A stretch of DNA of 64,000 bases, taken from assembly GCF_018130165.1 (NCBI RefSeq), contig NZ_JAFCLZ010000005.1, positions 280,357-344,356 on the forward strand. The letters are read 5' to 3'. The DNA comes from Bradyrhizobium sp. JYMT SZCCT0180. Lineage in GTDB: Bacteria; Pseudomonadota; Alphaproteobacteria; Rhizobiales; Xanthobacteraceae. Every line of letters begins with the position of its first letter. Position 1 is the first letter of the stretch. A program made the translations under genes and the position numbers. Shown in pieces: positions 29,383 through 38,847 of the stretch. The notes beneath the pieces were generated by a model. It worked only from the letters and a program-made list of their open reading frames with translations, ran no database searches and was not told the DNA's origin.

Positions 29383-29811
29383 GGTTGCTCCATTTGATTC
29401 TGGAAGAGGCACGATATGGCGGAAATTGCCTAAAAAAACAGGCTTTTCGACATTCTGCACAACTATATCGCTATTTGACTTGCACTGATTCGCGGGAAAT
29501 AGGCTAGTTTTTAAGGCTTTGGCGGTGCATTAAACCGGTTGAATGCGGCGAAATGCCTTGTCAGACAGCCTTTTTCGACGATCTCCGCCCACTCCCCGCG
29601 CCTGATCGCGGTCATGGCGAGCGATGGTTTTGATGCCGAATAAGACGGCGGTGATCGCGACACTGATGCGCATGTCCGGATTTTCGGAAGGATTTTCCGA
29701 ACCGGGCGGCGATTAGAAAATGACTCCAGTTCCCTTTCCATCGTAGCATTGAGGAGAGCCCGCCGCCGGCTGAACGGCGCACCGCCTGATGTACCCTTCG
29801 GAGAGTTTCGC
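29383..29811. other. Intergenic region between HU and the second Opp-type operon
   Basis: This 429-bp divergent gap must hold both promoters. It contains TTCGGAA-N5-TTCCGAA at 29683-29701, a 7-bp inverted repeat about 110 bp upstream of the binding-protein start. A 142-codon open frame here on the minus strand (29511-29939) runs into the plus-strand gene and shows no protein family features, so I do not call it. Confidence 0.5.
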
Positions 29812-31428
29812 ATGGATTTGACCCGCCTCGAGATCAATCGCCGCACCGCGCTGCTGACGTCAGCCGCGATTGCCGCCAATGTCATCAATCCGATGCGGGC
29901 CTTCGCGCAGGAAACCCCGAAGAAGGGCGGCGTGTTCAACGTTCATTACGGCGCCGAGCAGCGCCAGCTCAATCCGAGCATTCAGGCGTCCACCGGCGTC
30001 TACATCATCAGCGGCAAGATTCAGGAAAATCTGGTTGACCTCGACGCCAGCGGCAAACCCGTCGGCGTACTCGCCGAGAGCTGGGAAGCCTCGCCCGACG
30101 GCAAGACCATCACCTTCAAGCTGCGCAAGGGCGTCACCTGGCACGACGGCAAGCCGTTCACTTCGGCCGACGTCGAATTTACCGCCATGAACATGTGGAA
30201 GAAGATCCTCAATTACGGCTCGACGCTGCAGCTGTTCCTCACCGCCGTCGAGACGCCGGATCCGCAGACCGCGATCTTCAAATACGAGCGGCCGATGCCG
30301 CTCAATTTGCTGCTGCGCGCGCTGCCCGACCTCGGCTACATCTCGGCCAAGCATCTCTACGAGAGCGGCGACATCCGCCCGAATCCGACCAATCTCGCTC
30401 CTGTCGGCACCGGCCCGTTCAAATTCGTCAAATACGAACGTGGCCAATACATCATCGCCGACCGCAACCCGGACTACTGGCGTCCCAACGCGCCCTATCT
30501 CGATCGCATCGTCTGGCGCGTGATTACCGACCGCGCCGCTGCGGCGGCGCAGATGGAAGCCGGCGAACTGCATTACAGCCCGTTCTCGGGCCTGACGATC
30601 TCGGACATGGCGCGGCTCGGCAAGGACAAGCGCTTCGTCGTTTCGACCAAGGGCAATGAAGGCAATGCCCGCACCAACACCATCGAGTTCAACTTCCGCC
30701 GCAAGGAACTGTCCGACATCAAGGTACGCCGCGCGATCGCGCACGCGATCAACGTGCCGTTCTTCATCGACAACTTCCTCGGCGACTTCGCCAAGCTCGG
30801 CACCGGCCCGATCCCCTCGACCTCGACGGATTTCTATCCCGGACCGAACACGCCGCAATATCCCTACGACAAGGCCAAGGCCGCGGCGCTGCTCGACGAG
30901 GTCGGCTTGAAGAAAGGCGCAGGCGGCACGCGGTTTTCGCTGAAACTGCTTCCGGCGCCGTGGGGCGAGGACATCTCGCTGTGGTCGACCTTTATCCAGC
31001 AATCCCTGGGCGAGATCGGCATCCCCGTCGAGATCGTGCGCAACGATGGCGGCGGCTTCCTCAAGCAGGTCTATGACGAGCATGCCTTCGATCTCGCGAC
31101 CGGCTGGCATCAGTACCGCAACGATCCCGCGGTCTCGACCACGGTCTGGTATCGCTCCGGCCAGCCCAAGGGCGCGCCCTGGACCAACCAGTGGAACTGG
31201 ACGGACGCAGCCGTCGACAAGACCATCGACGATGCGGCGACGGAAGTCGATCCCGCCAAGCGCAAGGCGCTCTACGCCCAGTTCGTCAAGGAAGTGAATA
31301 CCGAGTTGCCGGTCTGGATGCCGATCGAGCAGATTTTCGTCACCGTGATCTCGGCCAAGGCGCGCAACCACTCCAACACCCCGCGCTGGGGCTCGTCGAG
31401 CTGGCACGATCTTTGGCTTTCCGCCTGA
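29812..31428 (+). CDS. ABC transporter substrate-binding protein, family 5
   Basis: Periplasmic binding protein of 538 residues. The N-terminus MDLTRLEINRRTALLTSAAI, followed by AANVINPMRAFA, resembles a twin-arginine-type signal (NRRTALL) with cleavage near AFA. The mature protein starts with ETPKKGGVFNVHYGAEQRQL and has the family-5 GVTWHDGKPFTSADVEFT segment. The ATG at 29812 has GGAGAG upstream. It is the first gene of a four-gene importer operon. The ligand is unknown; the C-terminal lobe and length are normal for the family. Confidence 0.92.
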   Translation: MDLTRLEINRRTALLTSAAIAANVINPMRAFAQETPKKGGVFNVHYGAEQRQLNPSIQASTGVYIISGKIQENLVDLDASGKPVGVLAESWEASPDGKTITFKLRKGVTWHDGKPFTSADVEFTAMNMWKKILNYGSTLQLFLTAVETPDPQTAIFKYERPMPLNLLLRALPDLGYISAKHLYESGDIRPNPTNLAPVGTGPFKFVKYERGQYIIADRNPDYWRPNAPYLDRIVWRVITDRAAAAAQMEAGELHYSPFSGLTISDMARLGKDKRFVVSTKGNEGNARTNTIEFNFRRKELSDIKVRRAIAHAINVPFFIDNFLGDFAKLGTGPIPSTSTDFYPGPNTPQYPYDKAKAAALLDEVGLKKGAGGTRFSLKLLPAPWGEDISLWSTFIQQSLGEIGIPVEIVRNDGGGFLKQVYDEHAFDLATGWHQYRNDPAVSTTVWYRSGQPKGAPWTNQWNWTDAAVDKTIDDAATEVDPAKRKALYAQFVKEVNTELPVWMPIEQIFVTVISAKARNHSNTPRWGSSSWHDLWLSA

Positions 31429-31452
31429 CATCTTATCCGCCAAGATAGCTTT

Positions 31453-32430
31453 ATGCGTATCCTAGGCCTTGCGGGGCGGCGGCTCGCCGCCTCGATCCCG
31501 ACCCTGTTTTTGATCCTGATCGGCGTGTTTCTGCTGCTGCAGTTCGCGCCGGGCGACACCGTCGATGCGATGATGGCGCAGATGGGCGGCGGCGACGCCG
31601 CGACCGCGCGCGAGCTGCGCAAATTCTACGGCCTCGACCTCTCGGTGCCGGCCCAGCTCGGCAATTATCTGTGGCGCCTGGTGCGGCTCGATCTCGGCTT
31701 CTCCTCGATCTATGGCAAGCCGGTGGCCTCGGTGATCCTGGAGCGGCTGCCGCCGACCATTCTGTTGATGACGGCGTCGCTGTCCTTTGCGTTCTTCTTC
31801 GGTCTGTTGTTCGGCGTGATCGCGGCGCGCGGCGTCAACCGTTGGCCGGATACGCTGATCTCGACGCTTGGTCTCGTATTCTACGCCACGCCCTCATTCT
31901 GGTTCGGGCTTATGGCGATCGTGGTGTTCTCGGTCTACCTGCAATGGCTGCCGCCCGGGGGTTTTGAGAATATCGGCACGGTGCAAGTAGGTATCTGGCG
32001 CACCATCGACATCGCCCACCACCTCGTGCTGCCGACGCTGACGCTCGGGCTGATCTTCCTGGCCATTTATTTGCGCATCATGCGCGCCTCGATGCTGGAG
32101 GTGCTGAACCTCGATTATGTCCGCACCGCGCGCGCCAAGGGCCTCAACGAAACCCGCGTGGTGACGCGGCACGTGTTGCGCAACGCCCTCCTTCCGATGG
32201 TGACGCTGATCGGCCTGCAGGCCGGCACCATGCTGGGTGGTTCGGTGGTGGTCGAAAGCGTATTCTCCCTGCCGGGGCTCGGACGGCTGGCCTACGAGTC
32301 GGTCGTGCAGCGCGACCTCAATACCCTGCTGGGAATCGTATTCGTCTCCGCCCTCCTCGTCATCGTCGTCAACTTCGCCGTCGATCTCCTCTATGCGCGG
32401 CTCGACCCCCGCATCTCGGCGGAGGGCTAG
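31453..32430 (+). CDS. Opp/Dpp-type ABC transporter permease (DppB-like)
   Basis: Inner-membrane permease of 325 residues with an N-terminal helix (LAASIPTLFLILIGVFLLLQ) then FAPGDTVDAMMAQMGG, and an EAA-type loop SMLEVLNLDYVRTARAKGLN. The C-terminus LLYARLDPRI is typical of DppB. It lies 24 bp after the binding-protein gene and 4 bp before the second permease gene. Confidence 0.94.
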   Translation: MRILGLAGRRLAASIPTLFLILIGVFLLLQFAPGDTVDAMMAQMGGGDAATARELRKFYGLDLSVPAQLGNYLWRLVRLDLGFSSIYGKPVASVILERLPPTILLMTASLSFAFFFGLLFGVIAARGVNRWPDTLISTLGLVFYATPSFWFGLMAIVVFSVYLQWLPPGGFENIGTVQVGIWRTIDIAHHLVLPTLTLGLIFLAIYLRIMRASMLEVLNLDYVRTARAKGLNETRVVTRHVLRNALLPMVTLIGLQAGTMLGGSVVVESVFSLPGLGRLAYESVVQRDLNTLLGIVFVSALLVIVVNFAVDLLYARLDPRISAEG

Positions 32431-32434
32431 CGCG

Positions 32435-33265
32435 ATGGATGCGGTCAAACGCTATTTCCGCAGCCCCGCCGCGGTCGCGGGCCTGGTGCTGCTGCTGATC
32501 GTGATCGCAATGGCGATCAGCGCCGGCTGGTTCTACCCGCGCGATCCGCTCGCACTCGCCGGCCGGCCCCTGATCTGGCCGTTCTCCAATCCGCGCTTCC
32601 TGCTCGGCACCGATAATTCCGGCCGCGATATCGCCGCACAGATTCTCTACGGCGCGCGGATTTCACTGCTGATCGGCGGCGTCGCCACGGCGATTGCGAT
32701 TTTGATCGGCATCTTCGTCGGCGCTTTCGCCGGCTATTATGGCGGCTGGGTCGATACCGTGCTGATGCGGATCACCGAGGCCTTCCAGACCTTGCCGAAC
32801 TTCGTCCTGCTGCTGGTTCTGGTCGCCGTGTTCGGCTCGACCCTGACCACCGTCACCATCGCGGTCGGCGTGGTGTCGTGGCCGGCGCCGGCGCGGCTCA
32901 CCCGCGCCGAATTCCTGTCGCTGCGCAACCGCGAATTCGTCCAGGCCGGCCGCACCCTCGGCATGAAGGACATTCAGCTGATCCTCGGCGAAATCCTGCC
33001 CAACGCGCTGCCGCCGGTCATTGTCTACGCCAGCGTGGTGATGGCGGTCGCGATCCTGCTCGAAAGCGCGCTGGCGTTCCTGCGCCTGTCCGATCCCAAC
33101 GTGGCGTCCTGGGGCAACCTGATCGGCCTCGGCCGCGATGTGCTGCGGGTGCAGTGGTATGTTTCGGCGATCCCCGGCATCGCGATCCTGGTCACGGTGC
33201 TCGCCGTGTCGCTGGTCGGCCAGGGCCTCAACGATGCGCTCAATCCGAGGCTGAAGAGCCGATGA
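32435..33265 (+). CDS. Opp/Dpp-type ABC transporter permease (DppC-like)
   Basis: Inner-membrane permease of 276 residues. The first helix is AGLVLLLIVIAMAISAGWFY, followed by the OppC-N motif GTDNSGRDIAAQILYGARIS; the ATPase-docking loop is LRNREFVQAGRTLGMKDIQL. The ATG at 32435 follows GGAGGG and excludes a 66-codon upstream readthrough. The stop overlaps the ATPase start as ATGA. Confidence 0.93.
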   Translation: MDAVKRYFRSPAAVAGLVLLLIVIAMAISAGWFYPRDPLALAGRPLIWPFSNPRFLLGTDNSGRDIAAQILYGARISLLIGGVATAIAILIGIFVGAFAGYYGGWVDTVLMRITEAFQTLPNFVLLLVLVAVFGSTLTTVTIAVGVVSWPAPARLTRAEFLSLRNREFVQAGRTLGMKDIQLILGEILPNALPPVIVYASVVMAVAILLESALAFLRLSDPNVASWGNLIGLGRDVLRVQWYVSAIPGIAILVTVLAVSLVGQGLNDALNPRLKSR

Positions 33266-34899
33266 GCGAGCCGCCGAACACCGTCCTCTCGATCGAGCAC
33301 CTCGGCGTCCGCCTGCCGGCGGGCGCGGACCGGCGGCACGCATTGTCGGACGTGTCGCTGTCGATCGCATCGGATGAAATCCTCTGCGTGGTCGGCGAAT
33401 CCGGCTCCGGCAAGTCTGTCATGGCCAACGCCATCATGCGCCTGTTGCCCAATGAGGTATCCATCGACGCCGGCCGGGTGATGTTCGAGGGCCGCGACCT
33501 CGCCTCCGCCACTGTCGCCGAAATGCGCCAGGTGCGCGGCGCCGGCATTGCGATGATCTTCCAGGAGCCGATGACCGCGCTCAATCCACTGCGCACCATC
33601 GGCGATCAGATCGCCGAGATGTTTTCGATCCACACCGAACTGTCCAAGGCTGAAATCGCCGCCAGGGTTTTGGCCCTGCTCGCCGACGTGCGGATCCCTG
33701 ATCCCAGGGTCGCGGCGAAGGCCTATCCGCACGAACTGTCCGGCGGCCAGCGGCAGCGCGCGATGATCGCGATGGCGCTTGCGCTCGACCCAAAGCTCCT
33801 GATCGCGGATGAGCCGACCACCGCGCTCGATGTCACGACGCAGGCCCAGATCCTGAAGCTGATCCGTGACTTGCAGCAGCGACGGAAGGCTGCAGTCCTG
33901 TTCATCACCCATGATTTCGGCGTCGTCGCCGAGATCGCCGACCGCGTGGTGGTGATGCAGCACGGTGCGATCGTTGAACAGGGCCCGGCCAGTACGGTGC
34001 TGAACGATCCCGAGCATCCCTACACCAGGCAGCTCATCGCCGCCGTGCCGCCGCTGAAGGCGCCGCCGCCGCGCGCGCTCTCGACCGAGAACATTTTGAC
34101 GATATCGGGTGTTTCCAAGACCTACCGCACCGGCGGTTTCCTCGGCCGCGGCGCGCGCGTGACGCCCGCGGTCAAGGATGTGTCGCTCGTGCTGCCCCGC
34201 GGCGCAACACTCGGCATCGTCGGCGAGTCCGGTTCAGGCAAATCGACGCTGGCGCGCTGCATCGTTCGGCTGATTGATCCGGACAAGGGAGCGATCCTGC
34301 TCGAGGGCAATGACTGGGCGAAGATGTCGCGTGAGAACGTCCGCCGCGAGACCCGTCACATCCAGATGGTGTTCCAGGACCCGTTCGCCTCGCTCAATCC
34401 GCGCCGCAAGGCGGCCGAACTGGTGGCGCAGGGACCGATCGTGCACGGCACGCCGCGCGCCAAGGCGATCGCGGATGCGCGGGAATTGTTTGCGCTGGTC
34501 GGGCTCGATCCTTCCGCCGGCGACCGGTTTCCGCATGAATTCTCCGGCGGCCAGCGGCAACGCATTGGTCTTGCACGTGCGCTCGCGCTCAAGCCGGCCG
34601 TGCTGGTCGCGGACGAGCCGGTCTCGGCGCTCGATGTCTCGGTGCAGGCGCAGGTGCTGAAACTGCTCGCCGAATTGCGGCAGCGGCTCGGCCTCTCGAT
34701 CGTCTTCATCACGCATGATCTGCGGGTCGCCGCGCAAATCTGCGATCTTGTCGCCGTGATGAAGGATGGCGCCGTGGTCGAGCAAGGCCTCGCAGGCGAA
34801 GTGTTCGGCAACCCGCAACATCCCTATACGCAGGCGCTGCTGGCTTCGATCCCCGGCGGTGACTTCACGCGCAAGCGCGACGCGCTAATCGTCAGTTAG
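33262..34899 (+). CDS. Fused two-domain Opp/Dpp ABC transporter ATPase (OppD-OppF)
   Basis: Cytoplasmic ATPase of 545 residues carrying both nucleotide-binding domains in one chain, unlike the first Opp-type operon where they are separate genes. Domain 1 has Walker A GESGSGKS, signature LSGGQRQR and Walker [13 protein letters not shown]; domain 2 (from about residue 275) has GESGSGKST, FSGGQRQRIGLARAL and LVADEPVSALD. Both have switch His in FITHD. The start at 33262 gives an ATGA overlap with the permease. The fused arrangement resembles GsiA/YejF-type proteins. Confidence 0.94.
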   Translation: MSEPPNTVLSIEHLGVRLPAGADRRHALSDVSLSIASDEILCVVGESGSGKSVMANAIMRLLPNEVSIDAGRVMFEGRDLASATVAEMRQVRGAGIAMIFQEPMTALNPLRTIGDQIAEMFSIHTELSKAEIAARVLALLADVRIPDPRVAAKAYPHELSGGQRQRAMIAMALALDPKLLIADEPTTALDVTTQAQILKLIRDLQQRRKAAVLFITHDFGVVAEIADRVVVMQHGAIVEQGPASTVLNDPEHPYTRQLIAAVPPLKAPPPRALSTENILTISGVSKTYRTGGFLGRGARVTPAVKDVSLVLPRGATLGIVGESGSGKSTLARCIVRLIDPDKGAILLEGNDWAKMSRENVRRETRHIQMVFQDPFASLNPRRKAAELVAQGPIVHGTPRAKAIADARELFALVGLDPSAGDRFPHEFSGGQRQRIGLARALALKPAVLVADEPVSALDVSVQAQVLKLLAELRQRLGLSIVFITHDLRVAAQICDLVAVMKDGAVVEQGLAGEVFGNPQHPYTQALLASIPGGDFTRKRDALIVS

Positions 34900-34911
34900 A
34901 ATGTTCAGCGG

Positions 34912-36279
34912 TCACTGCGGCCGGCGCGAGGCGAGCAGACGCTCCGCCCATGGCAGCAACTCAAATCGATTACCCTTCATCAGCTCCCGCGCATCGCGCT
35001 GCCGGTAGAACACCAGCATCCACGGCGCGAGCTTGCGCAGCAATCCGTGCATCATGAACGGCATGGGATCCGTGAACGGCAAAGCCAGTTCGCTTTCCGC
35101 CACGCCGCGGACTGCCTTCGCCAGTTCGTTGCCAAGCGGGATCGTCAACGCGACCGCGCGGCCGTTGCAGCCGGTCCAGCCGTAGGCGTTGGGCCCGAGT
35201 TTGTGGATGCGCGGCAGGAAATCCGCCGTCATCCCGACATAGCCGTTCCAGACATAATCGAACGAGACCTCGCCGATCTGAGGCCACAGCCGCTGCAAGC
35301 GCTCCGTCACAACAGCCTTTATCCGTTCGACCTTGTTGCCGGGGCCGAGCACGGCGCCGCCGGTGACCAGCCGATTGCGCGCGTCGTAACGCGCAAAATA
35401 CAGTTCGCCATGGGTATCGGACAGCGCCTGGCGGCCGGGGATGATGGTCTTGCGGACGTTGTCGGACAGCGGCTGCGTCGACATCTGCCAGGACAGCACC
35501 GGCATCACCTCGTGTGCGATATCCGGCACCAGCGATTTCGAGAATTCGCCGCTATAGGCGTTGCTCGCAACCACCAGCGCACGGCCGCTGATCTCGCCCT
35601 TTTCGGTCTTCACCACCCAGCGATCGCCGCGACGCTCGAAACTGATTGCCGGCGAACGGGCGTAGATGCGTGCGCCGAGCCCGAGTACCGCGTGCGCCAG
35701 CCCGCGCGCCAGCGCCAGGGGATTGATGTGGCCGCCGGTCTTGTTCCAGAAGCCGCCGTACCAGGCATCCGACCCGGTCATGTCGCGCGCCTGCTCGCGC
35801 GACAGCAGTTCAACCGGCGCGCCGAACTTCGACCATTGCCGCACACGCCTTTCCGCGATCTTGATTCGGCCCGGCGAATGCACCGGCTGCACCCATCCGG
35901 CCTGCTCCTGCTCGGCCTCGATCTTGTAACGCCGCGCCACCTCGAACAGCGTCGAGGCGCTGTCGCGCAGCATGCCGACGAAGCGCTCGCCGACCGCACC
36001 GTGCTTGGCGATGATGTCTTCCGGGTCGGGCCGCGACAGCGTCGGAATGACCTGGCCGTTGTTACGCCCCGACGCGCCCCATCCCGGCTCCGCAGCTTCC
36101 ACGATCGCGACATCGACACCGGCCTCGCGCAGATGCAGCGCCGTCGATAGCCCCGTGAAGCCCGCGCCGATCACGATCACATCGGCCTGCTGCGCGCCGA
36201 CCAGTTCCGGAAGCTCAGGCCCTGATGGCGTCACCGCGGCCCACAGCGAAGGCGGCCAGCGGACTTCTGCGCTGTTCAT
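34912..36279 (-). CDS. FAD-dependent oxidoreductase of the DAO family
   Basis: Flavoprotein of 455 residues. The FAD-binding Rossmann motif is DVIVIGAGFTGLSTALHLRE, followed by ADP-ribose Glu (AIVEA) and the DAO-family GRNNGQVIPT. The C-terminal part has YVWNGYVGMTADFLPRIHK and GCNGRAVALTIPLG, as in PuuB/gamma-glutamylputrescine oxidase-like and glycine-oxidase-like enzymes that oxidise amines or amino acids. It is convergent with the Opp-type ATPase gene, so it may degrade that importer's substrate, though it is not co-transcribed. It is divergent from the VOC gene. Confidence 0.88.
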   Translation of the reverse strand: MNSAEVRWPPSLWAAVTPSGPELPELVGAQQADVIVIGAGFTGLSTALHLREAGVDVAIVEAAEPGWGASGRNNGQVIPTLSRPDPEDIIAKHGAVGERFVGMLRDSASTLFEVARRYKIEAEQEQAGWVQPVHSPGRIKIAERRVRQWSKFGAPVELLSREQARDMTGSDAWYGGFWNKTGGHINPLALARGLAHAVLGLGARIYARSPAISFERRGDRWVVKTEKGEISGRALVVASNAYSGEFSKSLVPDIAHEVMPVLSWQMSTQPLSDNVRKTIIPGRQALSDTHGELYFARYDARNRLVTGGAVLGPGNKVERIKAVVTERLQRLWPQIGEVSFDYVWNGYVGMTADFLPRIHKLGPNAYGWTGCNGRAVALTIPLGNELAKAVRGVAESELALPFTDPMPFMMHGLLRKLAPWMLVFYRQRDARELMKGNRFELLPWAERLLASRRPQ

Positions 36280-36352
36280 CGTGATCCTTTCTTGCGGGCG
36301 GCAGATCGAATGGTTAGCTTAGTACGCATCATCAGCCCGGGGAAATAGCAGA

Positions 36353-37207
36353 GTGGCACTCAAGAACGTCGTCGGAATAGATCACGCCGTGGTCATGGTG
36401 AAGGACCTCGACAAATCAGCTGAAAATTACAGGCGGCTCGGCTTTACGGTGTCGCCGCGCGGCACCCACAGCGCGCATATGGGATCGGGCAATTACACCA
36501 TCATGTTCGACCCTGACTATATGGAATTGCTCGGCGTCCTGACGCCGACAGAACATAATGCTCCGGCGCGGGCGTTTCTGGAAAAGCGCGGCGAAGGCAT
36601 CGAGCGCATCGCCTTCACCGCGGTGGATTCCGCCGACGGCGCTGAGGAAATCCGCGCGCGCGGCTATCCGCCGGTTGGACCGACTGATTTCGAGCGGCCG
36701 GTGACGATGCCGGACGGCACCATTTCGGCGGCAAAATTCCGGACCTTCCAGTGGCCGACCGCGGAAGCGCCGGGCGGCGTGCGCATCTTCGCCTGCCAGC
36801 ACAAGACGCGCGAGACGGTGTGGATTCCCGAACTGATGAAGCACGCCAATGGCGCCAAGCGCCTGCGGCAGGTGCTGATCGTTTCGCCGGAGCCCGCCAA
36901 CGACGCCGCGCACATGTCGCGCATGATCGATCGCGACGCGAGAACCGAGCAGGACGGCGCCATCGCCGTGCCCTCGGGCTCCGATCGCGCCGATTTCGTG
37001 TTCCTGACCAGGGATCAACTGAGCAAGCGATATCCTGAGGTTTCGCTGGCCGGGCTGCCCGACCGCGGCGGCGCTGGACTGGTGATTGAGGCCGACGTCG
37101 CTGCAGCCGAGAAGGCGCTCGGTGGCACTGGTGTTCACAGCGGTGGCGGCGTGATCGTGCCACCTGCCGCCGGCAACGGCACCCTGCTCGCCTTCGTCAA
37201 GGCGTAG
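36353..37207 (+). CDS. VOC (glyoxalase-like) family protein
   Basis: Protein of 284 residues with an N-terminal vicinal-oxygen-chelate module: GIDHAVVMVKDLDKSAENYR, then YTIMFDPDYMELLGV with a candidate metal Glu, and a second weaker module after residue 140 ending in VHSGGGVIVPPAAGNGTLLA. The fold is used by lyases, dioxygenases and isomerases; the reaction is unassigned. The start is GTG at 36353, with GGGGAAA upstream; the next in-frame ATG would remove the conserved His. A TetR gene follows 39 bp downstream. Confidence 0.8.
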   Translation: MALKNVVGIDHAVVMVKDLDKSAENYRRLGFTVSPRGTHSAHMGSGNYTIMFDPDYMELLGVLTPTEHNAPARAFLEKRGEGIERIAFTAVDSADGAEEIRARGYPPVGPTDFERPVTMPDGTISAAKFRTFQWPTAEAPGGVRIFACQHKTRETVWIPELMKHANGAKRLRQVLIVSPEPANDAAHMSRMIDRDARTEQDGAIAVPSGSDRADFVFLTRDQLSKRYPEVSLAGLPDRGGAGLVIEADVAAAEKALGGTGVHSGGGVIVPPAAGNGTLLAFVKA

Positions 37208-37246
37208 CCGGCAGCGCCGATCTTGCGGCAGCGGGAAAGCCGGATC

Positions 37247-37858
37247 ATGGCGAAGGGCAAGGGCGAACCGGACGGCGACACGGCAACAATCCGCCGTGGC
37301 CGCCCCCGTTCCGCCGAGACGACCAACGCCATTCTTCAGAGCGCCTATACCCTGATGGCAACCACGGGCCTCGCCGCCACCAGCATCGATGCGGTGGCGC
37401 GAGATTCGAATGTCTCGAAGATGACCATCTACAAATGGTGGCCGTCGCGCGAGGCGCTGCTGATCGATGCGTTCCTGCACCATGCTTCCTTGATGCTGCC
37501 GCTGCCGAGCACAGGCACGCCGGCAGACCGGTTGCGAAGCCACGCCGCGGTTTACGCGAAAGCGCTGCAGGGAGAGTTTGGCAAGGTACAGCTCGCGGTG
37601 ATCTCCGAATGCATCTCGAACACCGGGTCGGCTGAGATTTTCTACGAGCGCTATCTCCGGTATCGAAGGACAGCCCTTGTCGAACTGATTATGGCCGGCC
37701 AACAGGACGGCAGCGTTGGCGCCGCCGGAACGCCTGAAGACCTCTATGACGCGATCTACGGCAGCCTGTTCTACCGCTACATCTTCGGCATCAAGCCGAT
37801 CTCGCCGGCGCAAGCCCGCAACCTCGTCGACACGCTGCTGATCATCAAGAGCCGCTGA
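37247..37858 (+). CDS. TetR/AcrR-family transcriptional regulator
   Basis: Repressor-type protein of 203 residues. The N-terminal HTH is typical: TTNAILQSAYTLMATTGLAA, then TSIDAVARDSNVSKMTIYKW with the WWPSREALLIDAF end. The C-terminal ligand domain is variable. The ATG at 37247 has GGGAAAG upstream; the TTG at 37223 is a poorer start. It overlaps the end of the convergent desaturase gene by 14 bp. Likely targets are the desaturase/hydrolase pair and the VOC-tetR unit. Confidence 0.88.
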   Translation: MAKGKGEPDGDTATIRRGRPRSAETTNAILQSAYTLMATTGLAATSIDAVARDSNVSKMTIYKWWPSREALLIDAFLHHASLMLPLPSTGTPADRLRSHAAVYAKALQGEFGKVQLAVISECISNTGSAEIFYERYLRYRRTALVELIMAGQQDGSVGAAGTPEDLYDAIYGSLFYRYIFGIKPISPAQARNLVDTLLIIKSR

Positions 37859-38813
37859 CATCAGGGGCGTGCTTACGCCGCTCACGCCGGAACCAGGCCC
37901 ACGTCTCCCGCGTCACCGCCAGATAGCCCTGCCCCCGGAACGCAATCCGGTCATCAACAATCTGGTTCAGCTTCGGCAGCGCATGGAAGGGTATCGATGG
38001 ATAGGCATGGTGCTCGACGTGATAGGGCATGTTCCATGCGAACCACTTCATCACGGCGCCGGTGTAGGTGGTGCGGGTGTTGTCGAAGGCGCTGCGCGTT
38101 CGTTCGCATCCGGTGTGTTCGGCATAGAGGTAAGGCCGCAGGATCAACTGGCCGATTAGCAGCGGAACGACCCAGACCCAGAGCAGAAGCGCACTATGCA
38201 GCGCGAGCGAGATCAGCAGCAGCGCGACGTAACCCGCGAGATAGAGGCGCGCTTCCCGCACGATGATGTGGCGCTTGTTCTCGGGAATCCAGGGCAGCGC
38301 GACCTTGCCGGTCAGGGCGTGACGCAGCATCAGCGCCTCACGGCCGGCGATCTGAACAAGCCCGCTATAGGCGATCGCCAGTTGTGTGTCCGAGGACGGT
38401 TTGGGGCCGACGATCAATTCCGGATCCTTGTCGGGATCCTGCGTGTAGCGATGATGGTCCCAGTGAAACAGGCAATAATACTCGTAGCGATGCGCGATCA
38501 TGAAGGCCGACAGATGGCCGACAACGAGATTCAGCACGCGGCTCCGGAACGCGGTCTTATGGGCGGTCTCGTGCATCGGCATGAACAGGAAGGCCACCAG
38601 ATAGGCTTGCACGACGATCAGCGGCAAGGCCCACGCCAATGCGTAATTCGACGAGACCAGCCATATCAGGGTCCCGACGATGGCAATTACTCCGTAATGG
38701 CTGACCGTGCGAACGGCGCCTCGAAGATCCGATCGTTCCGAGAGTTCGCGGAGCATCGCGGGACTGAGCGGCTTCTCCCGGAGTTTTGGTTCAACTGACG
38801 TCACGATGTTCAT
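37845..38813 (-). CDS. Fatty acid desaturase-like membrane di-iron protein
   Basis: Integral membrane protein of 322 residues with the three histidine boxes of membrane di-iron desaturases/hydroxylases: HETAH (81-85), HWDHH (117-121) and HVEHH (265-269). Hydrophobic pairs lie around residues 40-78 and 195-228. The family inserts double bonds or hydroxyl groups into acyl chains or carotenoids. It follows the alpha/beta hydrolase gene by 34 bp on the same strand and probably forms a two-gene operon with it. Confidence 0.9.
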   Translation of the reverse strand: MNIVTSVEPKLREKPLSPAMLRELSERSDLRGAVRTVSHYGVIAIVGTLIWLVSSNYALAWALPLIVVQAYLVAFLFMPMHETAHKTAFRSRVLNLVVGHLSAFMIAHRYEYYCLFHWDHHRYTQDPDKDPELIVGPKPSSDTQLAIAYSGLVQIAGREALMLRHALTGKVALPWIPENKRHIIVREARLYLAGYVALLLISLALHSALLLWVWVVPLLIGQLILRPYLYAEHTGCERTRSAFDNTRTTYTGAVMKWFAWNMPYHVEHHAYPSIPFHALPKLNQIVDDRIAFRGQGYLAVTRETWAWFRRERRKHAPDVSGS

Positions 38814-38847
38814 GGTTGCAATCGCCTCATTGGACGGGTTCTGTTTT

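Noticed and set aside
29511..29939. Minus-strand open frame of 142 codons in the HU/binding-protein gap
   Set aside because: It overlaps the start of the plus-strand binding-protein gene, lacks a good ribosome-binding site and shows no recognisable motif.
29860..31443. Minus-strand open frame of 527 codons
   Set aside because: It is the antisense shadow of the family-5 binding-protein gene, which has clear domains, a signal peptide and a ribosome-binding site.
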